64,000 nucleotides of DNA, taken from Methylobacter sp. Its GTDB lineage: Bacteria > Pseudomonadota > Gammaproteobacteria > Methylococcales > Methylomonadaceae. Numbering within the stretch: the first letter of the stretch is position 1; each line of letters starts with the position of its first letter. The DNA is taken from NCBI GenBank assembly GCA_030699385.1, contig JAUYMY010000024.1:62001-126000 (forward strand). Reading direction: 5' to 3'. The notes under the pieces are model-generated. The model had not been told where the DNA came from and made no database searches. It was given only the letters and a program-made list of their open reading frames with translations. The position numbers and the translations under genes were made by a program. This document shows, piece by piece, positions 27,373-36,641 of the stretch.

Positions 27373-27705
27373 TTAGAGTGACTTGTAAATTTCTAATGCT
27401 TTGTTTAATTCTTCAATAGCTTTTGGCTCATCAGCGCTTTTACCGATGATTTGAGCTTTAATAAGGCTATCGAGGCCTTTTTTTACAGCAACTTCGTTGC
27501 CTACGATTTCATCAGAAGCGCTACGTGCCGCTTTTTCATGGATATAAGCAGCGTTGAAATCGTGTTTGTTGATTTCAGCGATTGCCGCTTCAATATGTGC
27601 AACAACTTCAGCAGCTTTTGCATCTTCTGCGAAAGCTACGTTAGTGGCGCCTAAAGAGATAGCCATAGAAAAAGTGAGTATTGCTTTTTTGATTAAATTC
27701 ATCAT
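27373..27705 (-). CDS. Small periplasmic helical protein (SmbP-like)
   Basis: A 110-residue exported protein. A longer frame begins at 27789, but the tandem ATGs at 27705/27702, preceded by TTAGGT, give a proper signal peptide (LTFSMAISLGATNVAFA). The mature part is Ala-rich and helical (KAAEVVAHIEAAIAEINKHD, then IEELNKALEIYKSL). The arrangement resembles small metal-binding SmbP-type four-helix proteins, but it has only a few histidines, so metal binding is not supported by the sequence. Single gene with its own terminator. Confidence 0.6.
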   Translation of the reverse strand: MMNLIKKAILTFSMAISLGATNVAFAEDAKAAEVVAHIEAAIAEINKHDFNAAYIHEKAARSASDEIVGNEVAVKKGLDSLIKAQIIGKSADEPKAIEELNKALEIYKSL

Positions 27706-27871
27706 ATACCTAACGTGTTTTGATGTGATTTCAGACAGTGTCTGAAAATAAATGAGTGGAAAGGAAAATCGCTTTCCGGGCTCTATCATATACGAATAAT
27801 AGCTATTTTATACAAGCAATTTAAAATTAAAAATATCACACAGGCGAGGTGGTTTATTTTTAGGGATTCAA

Positions 27872-28948
27872 TCAATGCGTAGCAGGAGCGACGATACATA
27901 AATATTTCTGGGAACGGCCGTTCTCAAACATGACGATTCGATTGACAATGTCTTTGGCGCTGCTGCTGCCTACTGGCCCTGCGCTAATGCGGCCGGTCGC
28001 CGCACTAACCAGATGCACATAGCTGTTGTATGGTCCGCCCACCAGCGGCGAATTAATTAACAGCCCGGTTTCATCTTTCTCGACCATTTTTATTGGAGCC
28101 GCGCTGCCCGGATTGCAGGCGCCGAAAAAAATCAGACCATCTTCCGATGTCAGTGAGGTCATCGACTCGGCGAAATGTGAGAATCGTTCCGGCGAGATGG
28201 CAACCGATACCTTTTGCTCGAACAGCGGCTCCCGGCAAATCTGTTCACAGAGTTGAAGCCGGTAGGGATGCTGCTGTATCGGGCTGGTGATCAGTTGATT
28301 CGGCGAACAATACTGCTGAAAACAGGCTTTATCCAGCGGTTGTAACTGTTTTTCAAGGTCTTTGAGCCGCCGCCAGATGGTGCTTGATTTCAGATCTTTT
28401 AGCTCGCCCCGGCGTGTCGCCATATAGTCACTGAATAAGCGGTTTTTTTGGAGGTCGTAGGTAATCGATAAGGCGTTTTCAAGCCCTGGCTGCGACTCGG
28501 AAAGTTGCTGCAATGTGCCTTTGTCGGCGCTTATCTGAAAGTCTTGCCAAAAGACTGCATTGTTCAGTACCGGGCCATCAAATCCGCCGTGGCTGATAAA
28601 AATAACCCGGTCGAAAGGTGGCTGTTGTTGCTGTATTGGCTCGACTTGCCGGTAATAATCGTCCCAACTCCAGACGTCGCGAAGCTGGGTTACGCTGGCA
28701 TGAAAGCGCTTGCGGTAAAAGGCCGCCAAAATGCGTGCAGGCTGTTCCGACCAACGTGGGCTTTCGGTACTATGCGGCTCCTTGCTCAACAAGGGCACCA
28801 GCAGCACTCGCTGAGGCGGTCGCTGTAGTTGCAAGTTACCTGATTTGCCGTAAGACGAGCGGCATGATCTTAAGTGGTTGTCATTACTGTAAACCGTAGC
28901 AGCGTAACTACACAGCAGTAATAGGGGAATTAGATGTTTGATACGCAT
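27872..28948 (-). CDS. Exported protein with a caspase-like His/Cys pair
   Basis: A 358-residue protein with a signal peptide (LIPLLLLCSYAATVYS). No named family was recognised by eye, but it has the two signature elements of clan CD/caspase-like folds: a hydrophobic strand ending in His (DRVIFISHGGFDG, His120) and a later strand ending in Cys (EDGLIFFGACNPGSA, Cys278). The spacing of about 158 residues is larger than in most caspases. It also holds several additional cysteines (CFQQYC, CEQIC) suited to periplasmic disulfides. Protease activity is an inference. It lies just downstream of rnhA, 3 bases away. Confidence 0.6.
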   Translation of the reverse strand: MRIKHLIPLLLLCSYAATVYSNDNHLRSCRSSYGKSGNLQLQRPPQRVLLVPLLSKEPHSTESPRWSEQPARILAAFYRKRFHASVTQLRDVWSWDDYYRQVEPIQQQQPPFDRVIFISHGGFDGPVLNNAVFWQDFQISADKGTLQQLSESQPGLENALSITYDLQKNRLFSDYMATRRGELKDLKSSTIWRRLKDLEKQLQPLDKACFQQYCSPNQLITSPIQQHPYRLQLCEQICREPLFEQKVSVAISPERFSHFAESMTSLTSEDGLIFFGACNPGSAAPIKMVEKDETGLLINSPLVGGPYNSYVHLVSAATGRISAGPVGSSSAKDIVNRIVMFENGRSQKYLCIVAPATH

Positions 28949-28951
28949 GGT

Positions 28952-29401
28952 TTAGGTGGTGCTCGATTTTAAAGCTGTGATGCCAAGATTAGCCAATTCA
29001 TCGGCTCTATCATTATTTTTATCGCCTGAATGGCCTTTGACCCAGGCCCACTCAATCGTGTGGGCTTGAATGGCGCCATCTAGCCTGCGCCACAGGTCTT
29101 CATTTTTAACCGGCGCTTTAGCCGCTGTTTTCCAGCCGCGTTTTTTCCAGTTGACCATCCACTCGGTAATGCCCTGCATCACATATTTTGAGTCGGTATT
29201 GATTTGCACGGCACAAGGCCGGGTCAGCGACTCTAATGCCTGTATCGCCGCCATTAATTCCATGCGGTTATTGGTGGTGGCGGGATCGCCGCCATAGAGT
29301 TCCTTAACGTTGCCTTTATAGCTGAGTATTGCGCCCCAGCCGCCCGGCCCTGGATTGCCTTTGCAGGCACCATCGGTATAAATAATGACGGAGTCAGTCA
29401 T
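28952..29401 (-). CDS. rnhA: Ribonuclease HI
   Basis: Degrades the RNA strand of RNA-DNA hybrids. The 149 residues carry all four acidic active-site positions: Asp in [17 protein letters not shown], Glu in NRMELMAAI, Asp in INTDSKYV, Asp in NDRADELA, plus the catalytic His in [10 protein letters not shown]. The start overlaps the preceding methyltransferase gene by 8 bases, matching the conserved yafS-rnhA arrangement. Confidence 0.98.
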   Translation of the reverse strand: MTDSVIIYTDGACKGNPGPGGWGAILSYKGNVKELYGGDPATTNNRMELMAAIQALESLTRPCAVQINTDSKYVMQGITEWMVNWKKRGWKTAAKAPVKNEDLWRRLDGAIQAHTIEWAWVKGHSGDKNNDRADELANLGITALKSSTT

Positions 29402-30113
29402 GTCTATTGATTTGTGTGGTCGGTGAGTTGAGTGAATTGGTGAGTATTAAACGGGGGCTTAATGACGGTACCGGGGTTAGTGGAATCAGGCTGTAACGAC
29501 GTTTGATGGCCTTAACTGCGTAGGCGGTCGAGGTAAACGAGTGGCTTCGGGTGATAAACTTTCCATGTGTTGATTTTACCGCATCCAAACCGAATTCGGA
29601 CGATACGATGACTTCAAAATTTAATAATTTCAACCAGTCCAAAATTCTTGGCCGGGAAATAAAATGCCCGCCCCAGGAATCAGCCATTTTTTTGTCCCAT
29701 AAAAACTGATACCTGACCCATAAACTCCAAGGATTAAAATTCAGTATCAATACAATGCCTTCGGGTTTTAACACGCGCTCCACTTCGCGCATGGTCTGGA
29801 AACGAAAGGCATCAAATTCCAATAAATGCGGCATGATAATCATATCGACAGAGTTGCTTTGCAAGGGCAGGGTATAGGCTTTGGCCTGAATTTTTCTCGC
29901 TTTATCGCAGCCCAAACTTTTGGCATCGAGTACGGTAAAATTTTTGTATAACGAGCAGTCAATGAATTCGCTTTCCCAGCCTAAACCGCCAATTTGCAAA
30001 ATAGTCTGCTGACAACTGACCGTAATAGAGCGCTGTAAATACTCGGCTTCAAGCTGTTGTAACAGCTTGCCACGGGGGGTTTGATACCAGGCAAATAAGA
30101 AATTACGTTTCAT
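29394..30113 (-). CDS. SAM-dependent methyltransferase (YafS-like)
   Basis: A 239-residue class I methyltransferase of unknown substrate. It shows a degenerate SAM-site strand [10 protein letters not shown] near residue 40, [10 protein letters not shown] as motif IV and [21 protein letters not shown] after it. Position between rnhA and mltD (divergent) matches E. coli yafS. Its start is 98 bases from the mltD start on the opposite strand, so the two promoters share this gap. Confidence 0.85.
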   Translation of the reverse strand: MKRNFLFAWYQTPRGKLLQQLEAEYLQRSITVSCQQTILQIGGLGWESEFIDCSLYKNFTVLDAKSLGCDKARKIQAKAYTLPLQSNSVDMIIMPHLLEFDAFRFQTMREVERVLKPEGIVLILNFNPWSLWVRYQFLWDKKMADSWGGHFISRPRILDWLKLLNFEVIVSSEFGLDAVKSTHGKFITRSHSFTSTAYAVKAIKRRYSLIPLTPVPSLSPRLILTNSLNSPTTQINRHD

Positions 30114-30211
30114 GGGCGAACTCTACGCTATCTGTCTTTGATGATTTTCAATAAAAACAAGCTATAATGATAACATTCTAATAACAAACTTCACTTCCTA
30201 ATAAGGGTTAT

Positions 30212-31792
30212 ATGATGCGCGTTTACTTTAACAGGTCAGTTAAATCTTTATCATTACTGAGCTTTTTAATTGCAACCGGTTGCTCTACAACGCCAAAAAA
30301 CGGTCTTGACGACCACCCGCCCGTCACCTTCAAAACAAATAACGATTATGTAAGATCGTCACGTTTAGCCGTGGGCAAGAAAAAACCCGAATTACCGGTT
30401 AGATACAAAAATTCAGTTTGGGAGCGCTTGTTGTCGTTATATTCGCTGCCCGAGATTGAAAACGAACGGATTGACCGTGAATTAAACTGGTATCTCCGTC
30501 ACCCCGCTTATCTTGCCAGAATTCAGCAACGAGCTGAACCTTATCTGCACCTTATCCTCAATGAGATTGAAGCCAAGCGCATTCCTGGTGAGCTGGCTTT
30601 ATTGCCGGTGGTTGAAAGCGCGTTTATACCGGATGCGTATTCAAAAAGCGATGCCTCTGGGCTTTGGCAGTTCATCCCGGCTACGGGGCGTTTGTACGGG
30701 CTAAAGCAGAATGCTTGGTACGATGGCCGCCGCGATGTTTATACCTCAACTAGGGCGGCAACCTCCTTCCTTAAGCACTTGGGCGAACATTTTAATGGCG
30801 ACTGGTATCTGGCCTTGGCCTCTTATAATTTCGGCAAAGGTAATATAGGCAAAGCCATTACCAAGAATCAAGAGCAGAATCGGCCGACTGATTATTGGTC
30901 ACTGGATTTGCCCAAAGAAACCACAGATTATGTGCCACGCTTGTTAGCCATAGCCAGAATATTCGCCAATGTCGAAAAATATAATATCGACTTAAAATAC
31001 ATTCCCAATAAGCCGTATTGCGAGCTGGTCGATGCCAAATCACAGTTGGATTTAAACAAAGCGGCGGAACTGGCCGGCACACCGCTTAACGAATTTTTAA
31101 AATTAAATCCCGGTTTCAACCATTCAAGTACAGCGCCGGAAGGCCCGCATCATTTATTGATTCCGGTGGCTAATGCGCAATTATTCAAACAAAGGCTGGC
31201 TCAATTACCCTATGATCAACGTGTCGATAGACGGCGTTATCAGCAAGAAACCATTGCCCAAATGCAATTTGAGCCGGCACCGACTCAGCAAAAAGTTAAA
31301 GCAAGAGAAACCCTTGCCGGGATTGCCAGTAAAAATAATACAACGACGGCTAAGTTAATCGGCAATGTTAGCCAGTTGGCGAGTCATACGGGCAAGAGTT
31401 CACCGTTGCAAAAAACGGTCAACGCCGCCGTTAAACAAAACTCGGGAAGCGCCCAAGTTTATGTGGTCAAGAAAGGCGACACGGTCTGGAATATCGCTCA
31501 GCGCTTTTCAGTTAGTGTCAGTGATATTGCGGCTTGGAATAACATGACGGCAAAGTCGGCAGTGATTTTAGGCCAGAAACTGACTATTAAGGGTGCCAGT
31601 CAACAACGCGCCGCTGCGCCTTCGTCTGCTCAGGGTCGTTCAATTCATTACGTCGTCAAACAAGGCGATTCGCTGGCACAAATATCGCGCAAGTTTAATG
31701 TTTCAGTCGCCGATTTGCGCAAATGGAATCCACCGGAAACCAGTAATAATCTTGTCCCCGGCGTAAAGCTGAAAGTGATACTCAATACCTGA
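30212..31792 (+). CDS. mltD: Membrane-bound lytic transglycosylase D
   Basis: Lipoprotein that cleaves peptidoglycan glycan strands. The signal sequence ends in a lipobox (LIATGCS). The SLT domain holds the catalytic glutamate in PVVESAFIPDAYS and the conserved ASGLWQFIPATGRLYGL. Two C-terminal LysM repeats are clear (VVKKGDTVWNIAQRFSVSV and VVKQGDSLAQISRKFNVSV), with a third degenerate one near residue 370 (KARETLAGIASKNN). Total 526 residues. A bfd-like gene follows after 18 bases. Confidence 0.96.
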   Translation: MMRVYFNRSVKSLSLLSFLIATGCSTTPKNGLDDHPPVTFKTNNDYVRSSRLAVGKKKPELPVRYKNSVWERLLSLYSLPEIENERIDRELNWYLRHPAYLARIQQRAEPYLHLILNEIEAKRIPGELALLPVVESAFIPDAYSKSDASGLWQFIPATGRLYGLKQNAWYDGRRDVYTSTRAATSFLKHLGEHFNGDWYLALASYNFGKGNIGKAITKNQEQNRPTDYWSLDLPKETTDYVPRLLAIARIFANVEKYNIDLKYIPNKPYCELVDAKSQLDLNKAAELAGTPLNEFLKLNPGFNHSSTAPEGPHHLLIPVANAQLFKQRLAQLPYDQRVDRRRYQQETIAQMQFEPAPTQQKVKARETLAGIASKNNTTTAKLIGNVSQLASHTGKSSPLQKTVNAAVKQNSGSAQVYVVKKGDTVWNIAQRFSVSVSDIAAWNNMTAKSAVILGQKLTIKGASQQRAAAPSSAQGRSIHYVVKQGDSLAQISRKFNVSVADLRKWNPPETSNNLVPGVKLKVILNT

Positions 31793-31810
31793 TATTTGGA
31801 TAGACTCTAT

Positions 31811-32008
31811 ATGACCGATGTAACAGACGATGTTATTTGCTACTGCAGCGGAACAACTAAAGAGAAAATCAAAGCGCTTATTGCTCAGGGCATCACTGAT
31901 CTGGATATGATTTCAAGGGCAACGGGCGCTTGCTCAGGCTGCGGCTCTTGTGATGTGGAAGTAAAAAGCTTGATTATTTCAGAGCAGGGCGCAAATCATC
32001 AAGCGTAG
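31811..32008 (+). CDS. Bacterioferritin-associated ferredoxin-like protein
   Basis: A 65-residue BFD-like [2Fe-2S] protein. A TTG at 31796 is in frame, but the ATG at 31811 gives the typical start (MTDVTDDVICYCSGTTKEKI). Cysteines fall in C-Y-C (10 and 12) and ACSGCGSC (41, 44, 47), the pattern that binds one cluster. In the family such proteins reduce iron in bacterioferritin or feed electrons to other partners; no bacterioferritin is nearby. Its 3' end overlaps the convergent fructosamine kinase gene by 10 bases. Confidence 0.85.
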   Translation: MTDVTDDVICYCSGTTKEKIKALIAQGITDLDMISRATGACSGCGSCDVEVKSLIISEQGANHQA

Positions 32009-32877
32009 TTTAAACACCGATCAATCATAGCCTCTGCCTGATGCAGATAGCCGCCCCCGAACAAATTCAAATGATTGAGGCTATGGTAAAGGTTGTACAG
32101 CGTTTTCCTTCGCTCATAGCCGGGTTCCAGCGGGTAAGCCTCTTGATAGGCCTGATAAAATACAGGACTGAAACCGCCGAATAATTCAGTCATTGCCAAG
32201 TCTGTTTCCCGGTCGCCAAAATAGCAGGCCGGGTCGTAAATCACTGGATTGCCCTGTTCGTCTGCCGCCGCATTGCCGCCCCACAAATCGCCATGCACCA
32301 ACGCCGGTTGCGGACTGTAGCCTGAAAACAACGGCGCCAAACTGGCGCAGAGTTTGGCGCCCTGTGTTTGCAAGCGTCCGCCGTAACCGTGCGCGGCCGC
32401 TAACTTCAGTTGATGACCCAAGCGTTGCTCAGACCAAAAGCTTAACCAATCCTGATAACGGCCATTGAATTGAACTGTGCTGCCGATGGTGTTGTCGCGA
32501 TACCAGCCGAAATAGTCCTGTTGTTGCCTGTGCAGTTGCGCCAGTTGTTGGCCGAGCAGCTTTTCGGAACGGCTGTTAAGGCGGGTTAAGGCGATATATT
32601 CCAGCACCAAAAAAGCATGGTCGGCGCTTTGCCCGCATACAATAAACTGCGGGACGCGTAAGGTTTGAGTTTGCGACAAGGCTTTCAAACCGGCGGCTTC
32701 CGCTTCAAACATCGCCAGCCGTTCGGGACGGTTCAGTTTGACAAAAAAACTGCGCTCTTCCGCTTGCAGGCGATAAGCCGCATTAATGTCGCCGCCTGAT
32801 ACCGGCTCTGCTTTGAGCAGCTTGAACGGCTGCCCGATCGCCGCTTCGATGTGCTGGATAATGGCCGACCAATTCAT
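31999..32877 (-). CDS. Fructosamine/ketosamine-3-kinase family protein
   Basis: A 292-residue kinase that phosphorylates ketoamines on glycated proteins, starting their removal. The aminoglycoside-kinase-like fold is visible: FFVKLNRPER (Lys), VLEYIAL hinge, the catalytic LVHGDLWGGNAAADEQG and the metal-binding YDPACYFGDRETDLAM. It overlaps the downstream end of the YgjP-like gene by 4 bases and is transcribed from it. Confidence 0.92.
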   Translation of the reverse strand: MNWSAIIQHIEAAIGQPFKLLKAEPVSGGDINAAYRLQAEERSFFVKLNRPERLAMFEAEAAGLKALSQTQTLRVPQFIVCGQSADHAFLVLEYIALTRLNSRSEKLLGQQLAQLHRQQQDYFGWYRDNTIGSTVQFNGRYQDWLSFWSEQRLGHQLKLAAAHGYGGRLQTQGAKLCASLAPLFSGYSPQPALVHGDLWGGNAAADEQGNPVIYDPACYFGDRETDLAMTELFGGFSPVFYQAYQEAYPLEPGYERRKTLYNLYHSLNHLNLFGGGYLHQAEAMIDRCLNYA

Positions 32878-33380
32878 GCGTAGAGTGTGCCGAATAGGTC
32901 GAGATGGGTCAGGTAGAGGCGCAAATCCAGTTCAATTTGGTGATAACCCGGCTCCATGTATTCGCACAATTTGTAAAACGCCTTGTTGTGGTCTTTTTCC
33001 TTTAAATGCGCCAGTTCATGCACGACAATCATCTTTAAAAAAGCCAGGGGCACTTTCTTGAACAGCGAGGCCACGCGGATTTCATTTTTGGCCTTGTGTT
33101 TGCCGCCCTGTACGCGGGAGATAAAAGTATGCAGACCCAGGGCATGATGCAGGTCTTTAATTTTGTCATCGTAAATCACCTTGCTCAGCGGCTGCGATTG
33201 CTTGAGCCAGTCATTTTTCAGCTCAACGGTGTAGGCATAAAGCGCCTTATCCGTCCTGACTTCATGGGCTGCCGGATATTTTTTCAGCAGCGTGGCGCCG
33301 AGTTTGTCGTCGCTGATGAGTTGGCGCACCTGATCGGTAATGTGCTCGGGATAACCGATTAAATATTTCAATTCGGACAT
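32874..33380 (-). CDS. YgjP-like (M48/SprT-type) zinc metallopeptidase
   Basis: A 168-residue cytoplasmic protein with the zinc motif VHELAHLKEKDHNKAFY (HExxH plus a downstream His), as in the DUF45/YgjP family. The family has been linked to ribosome-associated or nucleotide functions, and the real substrate is not settled. It lies between the hotdog-like gene (3 bases upstream) and the fructosamine kinase (4-base overlap), so all three are probably in one transcript. Confidence 0.8.
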   Translation of the reverse strand: MSELKYLIGYPEHITDQVRQLISDDKLGATLLKKYPAAHEVRTDKALYAYTVELKNDWLKQSQPLSKVIYDDKIKDLHHALGLHTFISRVQGGKHKAKNEIRVASLFKKVPLAFLKMIVVHELAHLKEKDHNKAFYKLCEYMEPGYHQIELDLRLYLTHLDLFGTLYA

Positions 33381-33383
33381 GGC

Positions 33384-34328
33384 TTATTTCATTGATTTTA
33401 GGATTTGTTCCAACGGAGCCAGCGAAATCAGTGCCCGGTACAGAATGCTTTTGTCTTCCATCAGGCCGTAGCATTCGTAGTGGTAGGGCGAGTTTATCGC
33501 GTGGCCGATACCTTCTGTTCGCGTTTCCGGGGGGATTTGCCGGATTAGGATATACAGCGCATCGCCGGATTTGAGTTGCGCCAGATAGCTGCGGTCAATG
33601 CTGATTTTGTGCGACATATAGACCAGCGGATTGCGTTCAAAATCGTGTTTTTCCAGCACCGCCTTTTCCAGCAAAGCGCTGGAAATCAGGCTGCATGGGA
33701 ATATTTCCGGGAACACCGCCTTGTTTTTAAAGGGGTCGAAAAAGGCATCCTGATCGACCAGCGAGCCGCAGAGGAAATTTTTGGCATTGCTGGTGGTGAT
33801 AAATTTTCGTTTCAGGAAAAAATGGCTACCGGCGATAAACGAGCGGTCGGGGTGCTGGTTTAATACACCACATTGCGGCACGCCGGGATTGGTCAGGAAC
33901 AGGGCAAATTTGGATTCCTTTTTGTAGCCCAGTAAGGCCAGTGCATCGCCGGATTTAACGGTAATCCGGTTGCTGAGGATGGTTTCCGGGTCGTGTTTAA
34001 ATTGCGATTTTTTTATATCGACTGAAATCCTTTGCCCTGGCTTGACCGCGTTGACAAAAGAAAACTGATAATTGCTAAAACGCAGGTTGTTATCGCTAAT
34101 CAGCGCGTTTTCATCATGCAATTGGCGGTAAAGAAACACTTTATGCTCAAGCAGCGATTCCAGTTGAAAACCCAGCGCAATCGGGCCTTTGAAAGGATTG
34201 TGGTTGATGCGCCCCCAGCGGTTCCTGTCGTGGAACAAGTTGAAATCGTCGGTTGCATTGCGGGCAACATCAATGTGTATCTGATGAAAGATATCCGAAC
34301 TGTCTGACGTCATCATGCCTTTAATCAA
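33384..34328 (-). CDS. Hotdog-fold-like protein, MaoC-dehydratase type (tentative)
   Basis: A 314-residue soluble protein without a signal peptide. The segment DFNLFHDRNRW followed by INHNPFKGPIALGFQLESLLEH resembles the start of MaoC-type hydratase hotdog folds, including an Asp/His catalytic region, and a second related half seems present after residue 170. The function is not established. Met5 or Met6 could be the true start. It overlaps the aguB 3' end by 8 bases. Confidence 0.5.
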   Translation of the reverse strand: MIKGMMTSDSSDIFHQIHIDVARNATDDFNLFHDRNRWGRINHNPFKGPIALGFQLESLLEHKVFLYRQLHDENALISDNNLRFSNYQFSFVNAVKPGQRISVDIKKSQFKHDPETILSNRITVKSGDALALLGYKKESKFALFLTNPGVPQCGVLNQHPDRSFIAGSHFFLKRKFITTSNAKNFLCGSLVDQDAFFDPFKNKAVFPEIFPCSLISSALLEKAVLEKHDFERNPLVYMSHKISIDRSYLAQLKSGDALYILIRQIPPETRTEGIGHAINSPYHYECYGLMEDKSILYRALISLAPLEQILKSMK

Positions 34329-35205
34329 TGAAACGTCGGGTCAAATCGCCAAACTCATCAATGCGCCGGTCGCGCAGGAACGGCCACACTTGCCGGACGC
34401 GCTCGGAGTGTGCTTTATCAAGGGTGCAACTTAGGACTTTGGTTTCCGAATCATTGGCGCTGGCCAGTATTTCGCCTTGGGATCCTGCGATAAAACTGTT
34501 GCCCCAGAAGTTAATACCGCTGGCCAAATCCGGTGCCTGTTCAAAACCGATACGGTTGCAGGCAATCACCGGAATGCCGTTGGCGACTGCGTGGGCGCGC
34601 TGAATGGTCACCCAGGCGTCGAGTTGGCGTTGTTGTTCTTCGGCCGTATCTTCCGGGTCCCAGCCTATCGCGGTCGGGTAAATCAACAGCTCGGCACCGG
34701 CCAGCGCCATCAATCGGGCGGCTTCGGGATACCATTGATCCCAGCAAACCAGAACGCCTAATTTGCCGATAGACGTTTCGATGGGCTTAAAACCCAAGTC
34801 GCCGGGAGTGAAATAATATTTTTCATAAAAGCCCGGATCATCGGGGATATGCATTTTCCGGTATTTACCGGCAATGCTGCCATCTTTGTCGAACACCACG
34901 GCGGTATTGTGATACAGCCCCGGCGCACGTTTTTCAAAAATGGTCGAAACGATGACGATGTCAAGTTCTTTGGCCACATCCGACAGGATGTCAGTGGTCG
35001 GCCCCGGAATAGGCTGAGCCAGATCAAAGTTATTGTAATCTTCGCTCTGGCAAAAATACGGCCCCAAATGTAGCTCAGGCAAGACCACCAAATCAGCATT
35101 GGCGGCGGCGGCTTCATGGATTTTTGCAATGGAAAAATCAAGATTGGTTTGTCTGTCTTCATCGCAGGGCTGCTGGACAGCGCTGACGGTTATTGTCGAT
35201 GTCAT
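34321..35205 (-). CDS. aguB: N-carbamoylputrescine amidase
   Basis: Nitrilase-superfamily enzyme that releases putrescine from N-carbamoylputrescine in the agmatine pathway. The catalytic triad is present: Glu in VVLPELHLG, Lys in KYRKMHIPDD, Cys in LGVLVCWDQWYPEAARL. An in-frame ATG at 35277 would add 24 residues, but the ATG at 35205 gives MTSTITVSAVQQP, the family start. The 294 residues match AguB length. No agmatine deiminase gene is in the window. Confidence 0.92.
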   Translation of the reverse strand: MTSTITVSAVQQPCDEDRQTNLDFSIAKIHEAAAANADLVVLPELHLGPYFCQSEDYNNFDLAQPIPGPTTDILSDVAKELDIVIVSTIFEKRAPGLYHNTAVVFDKDGSIAGKYRKMHIPDDPGFYEKYYFTPGDLGFKPIETSIGKLGVLVCWDQWYPEAARLMALAGAELLIYPTAIGWDPEDTAEEQQRQLDAWVTIQRAHAVANGIPVIACNRIGFEQAPDLASGINFWGNSFIAGSQGEILASANDSETKVLSCTLDKAHSERVRQVWPFLRDRRIDEFGDLTRRFID

Positions 35206-35257
35206 AATGGGTGTTTGAGTAATTTTAAATAGCGTTAATTTTACTGAATAGTGCGGT

Positions 35258-36562
35258 TTATTCAGTCGTGTTGGCAATGATTTTATGAATCCGCTTAGTG
35301 CTGATTGCGATGATTATCAAAATAAAAGGAATGGAAATACCTTCAATGACGTCAGGATTAATTTTCCAGCCGGCACTATGGAAGACTTCGGCAATTTTTC
35401 CGATCAGGCTGGCTGCATAATAGGTAATCGCCACCATAGAAATGCCTTCAACCATTTGTTGCATGCGCAGTTGCATTTTTGCGCGTAAGGCCATTGAGGT
35501 GAGCAAGCCCTGATTTTGCCGCTCAATAATAATGTCGACCCGCGTGCGTAGCAGTTGGCTGGCATTGCTGACCCGTTCTGACAGCGAAGTAAATCGGTGC
35601 GAAATGGATTCGCAGGTCTTAATCGCCGGTTCCAGCCGCCGTTTGATAAACTCGCCTAAAGTCTGAATGCCCTGAATCCGCACTTCGCGCAAGTCGTTGA
35701 CGCGTTGTTCGACCAGCTGATAATAAGCGCTGGCGGCGGCAAAGCGGAAGTGATTACTGGAGATATAATTTTCAACTTCAGCGGCCAGCGTGGTGAGTTC
35801 GTCCAATAATTCGCCATCATTATTGTCGGGCAAGGTCATCGCATTAGTAATGGTGTACAACTGCCGGTCGCATTTTTTTAAGGCCGGGTATAGCTCGCGC
35901 GCGATGGGAAAGGCCAATAAAGCCAGCACCCGGTACACTTCAATTTCAAATAGCCGCTGCAATAGGCGTCCTGCCTGCTCTGTCCTTAAATCGTGATTAA
36001 TAATTAAAAATCGGCTAAAACCATCAACATGAATGCGAAAATCGGTAAAAACCGAGGCCGCGCCGCCGGTTACTTTAGAGCCGATGACCGGATTGTTGGC
36101 AAAATAAGTCGAAAGCGAGGCTAAATCAGCGCGCTCATCATAATGAATATCGGTCGCAGAAACGATAGTGGCGTGAGCGGCGACGATGACTTGTCCGGGC
36201 AGTTGCGACATCCAGTCCACCGGCACTTTTTTGAGTGCGCAATCGGCAAAAGGATCTTTGGGCGTATCGTGGACGTAAAAGCTGTAAGTGCTGAACTCGC
36301 CGTGCTGTTCCCAACGTATTTGGAAGGAATTAAAGGTGGCGCTAAAGTGATCCGCTACTTTTTCAGGCGGAGCGACACCAAAGCGTTCGCACAGCGCGGT
36401 CAAATGCTTGCGTTCCTGCATTTTTTCATCCTGCGACAGCAATAAGGCAAGATGACTGGCCCTAACCGGCAAATTAAGCGTAAACGGCGCTCGGGCGTGG
36501 ACTTCGTTATGTAATACAAAGCGTTGCGGATGATTGTCGGGAATGGGAAATAAAGTCGTCAC
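35258..36562 (-). CDS. DUF3422 family membrane protein
   Basis: A 434-residue protein with the family opening RFVLHNEVHARAPF, a long soluble helical region and two C-terminal hydrophobic helices (MVAITYYAASLIGKIAEVF and ISIPFILIIIAIS). The role of the family is unknown. It lies 52 bases upstream of aguB on the same strand. Confidence 0.85.
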   Translation of the reverse strand: MTTLFPIPDNHPQRFVLHNEVHARAPFTLNLPVRASHLALLLSQDEKMQERKHLTALCERFGVAPPEKVADHFSATFNSFQIRWEQHGEFSTYSFYVHDTPKDPFADCALKKVPVDWMSQLPGQVIVAAHATIVSATDIHYDERADLASLSTYFANNPVIGSKVTGGAASVFTDFRIHVDGFSRFLIINHDLRTEQAGRLLQRLFEIEVYRVLALLAFPIARELYPALKKCDRQLYTITNAMTLPDNNDGELLDELTTLAAEVENYISSNHFRFAAASAYYQLVEQRVNDLREVRIQGIQTLGEFIKRRLEPAIKTCESISHRFTSLSERVSNASQLLRTRVDIIIERQNQGLLTSMALRAKMQLRMQQMVEGISMVAITYYAASLIGKIAEVFHSAGWKINPDVIEGISIPFILIIIAISTKRIHKIIANTTE

Positions 36563-36641
36563 GATAATTTTAAAATTTATAGATGAGTAATTGTCCGTCT
36601 GATGGATACAAAAGACAGATTTATAAGGTCAGTTTAACATG

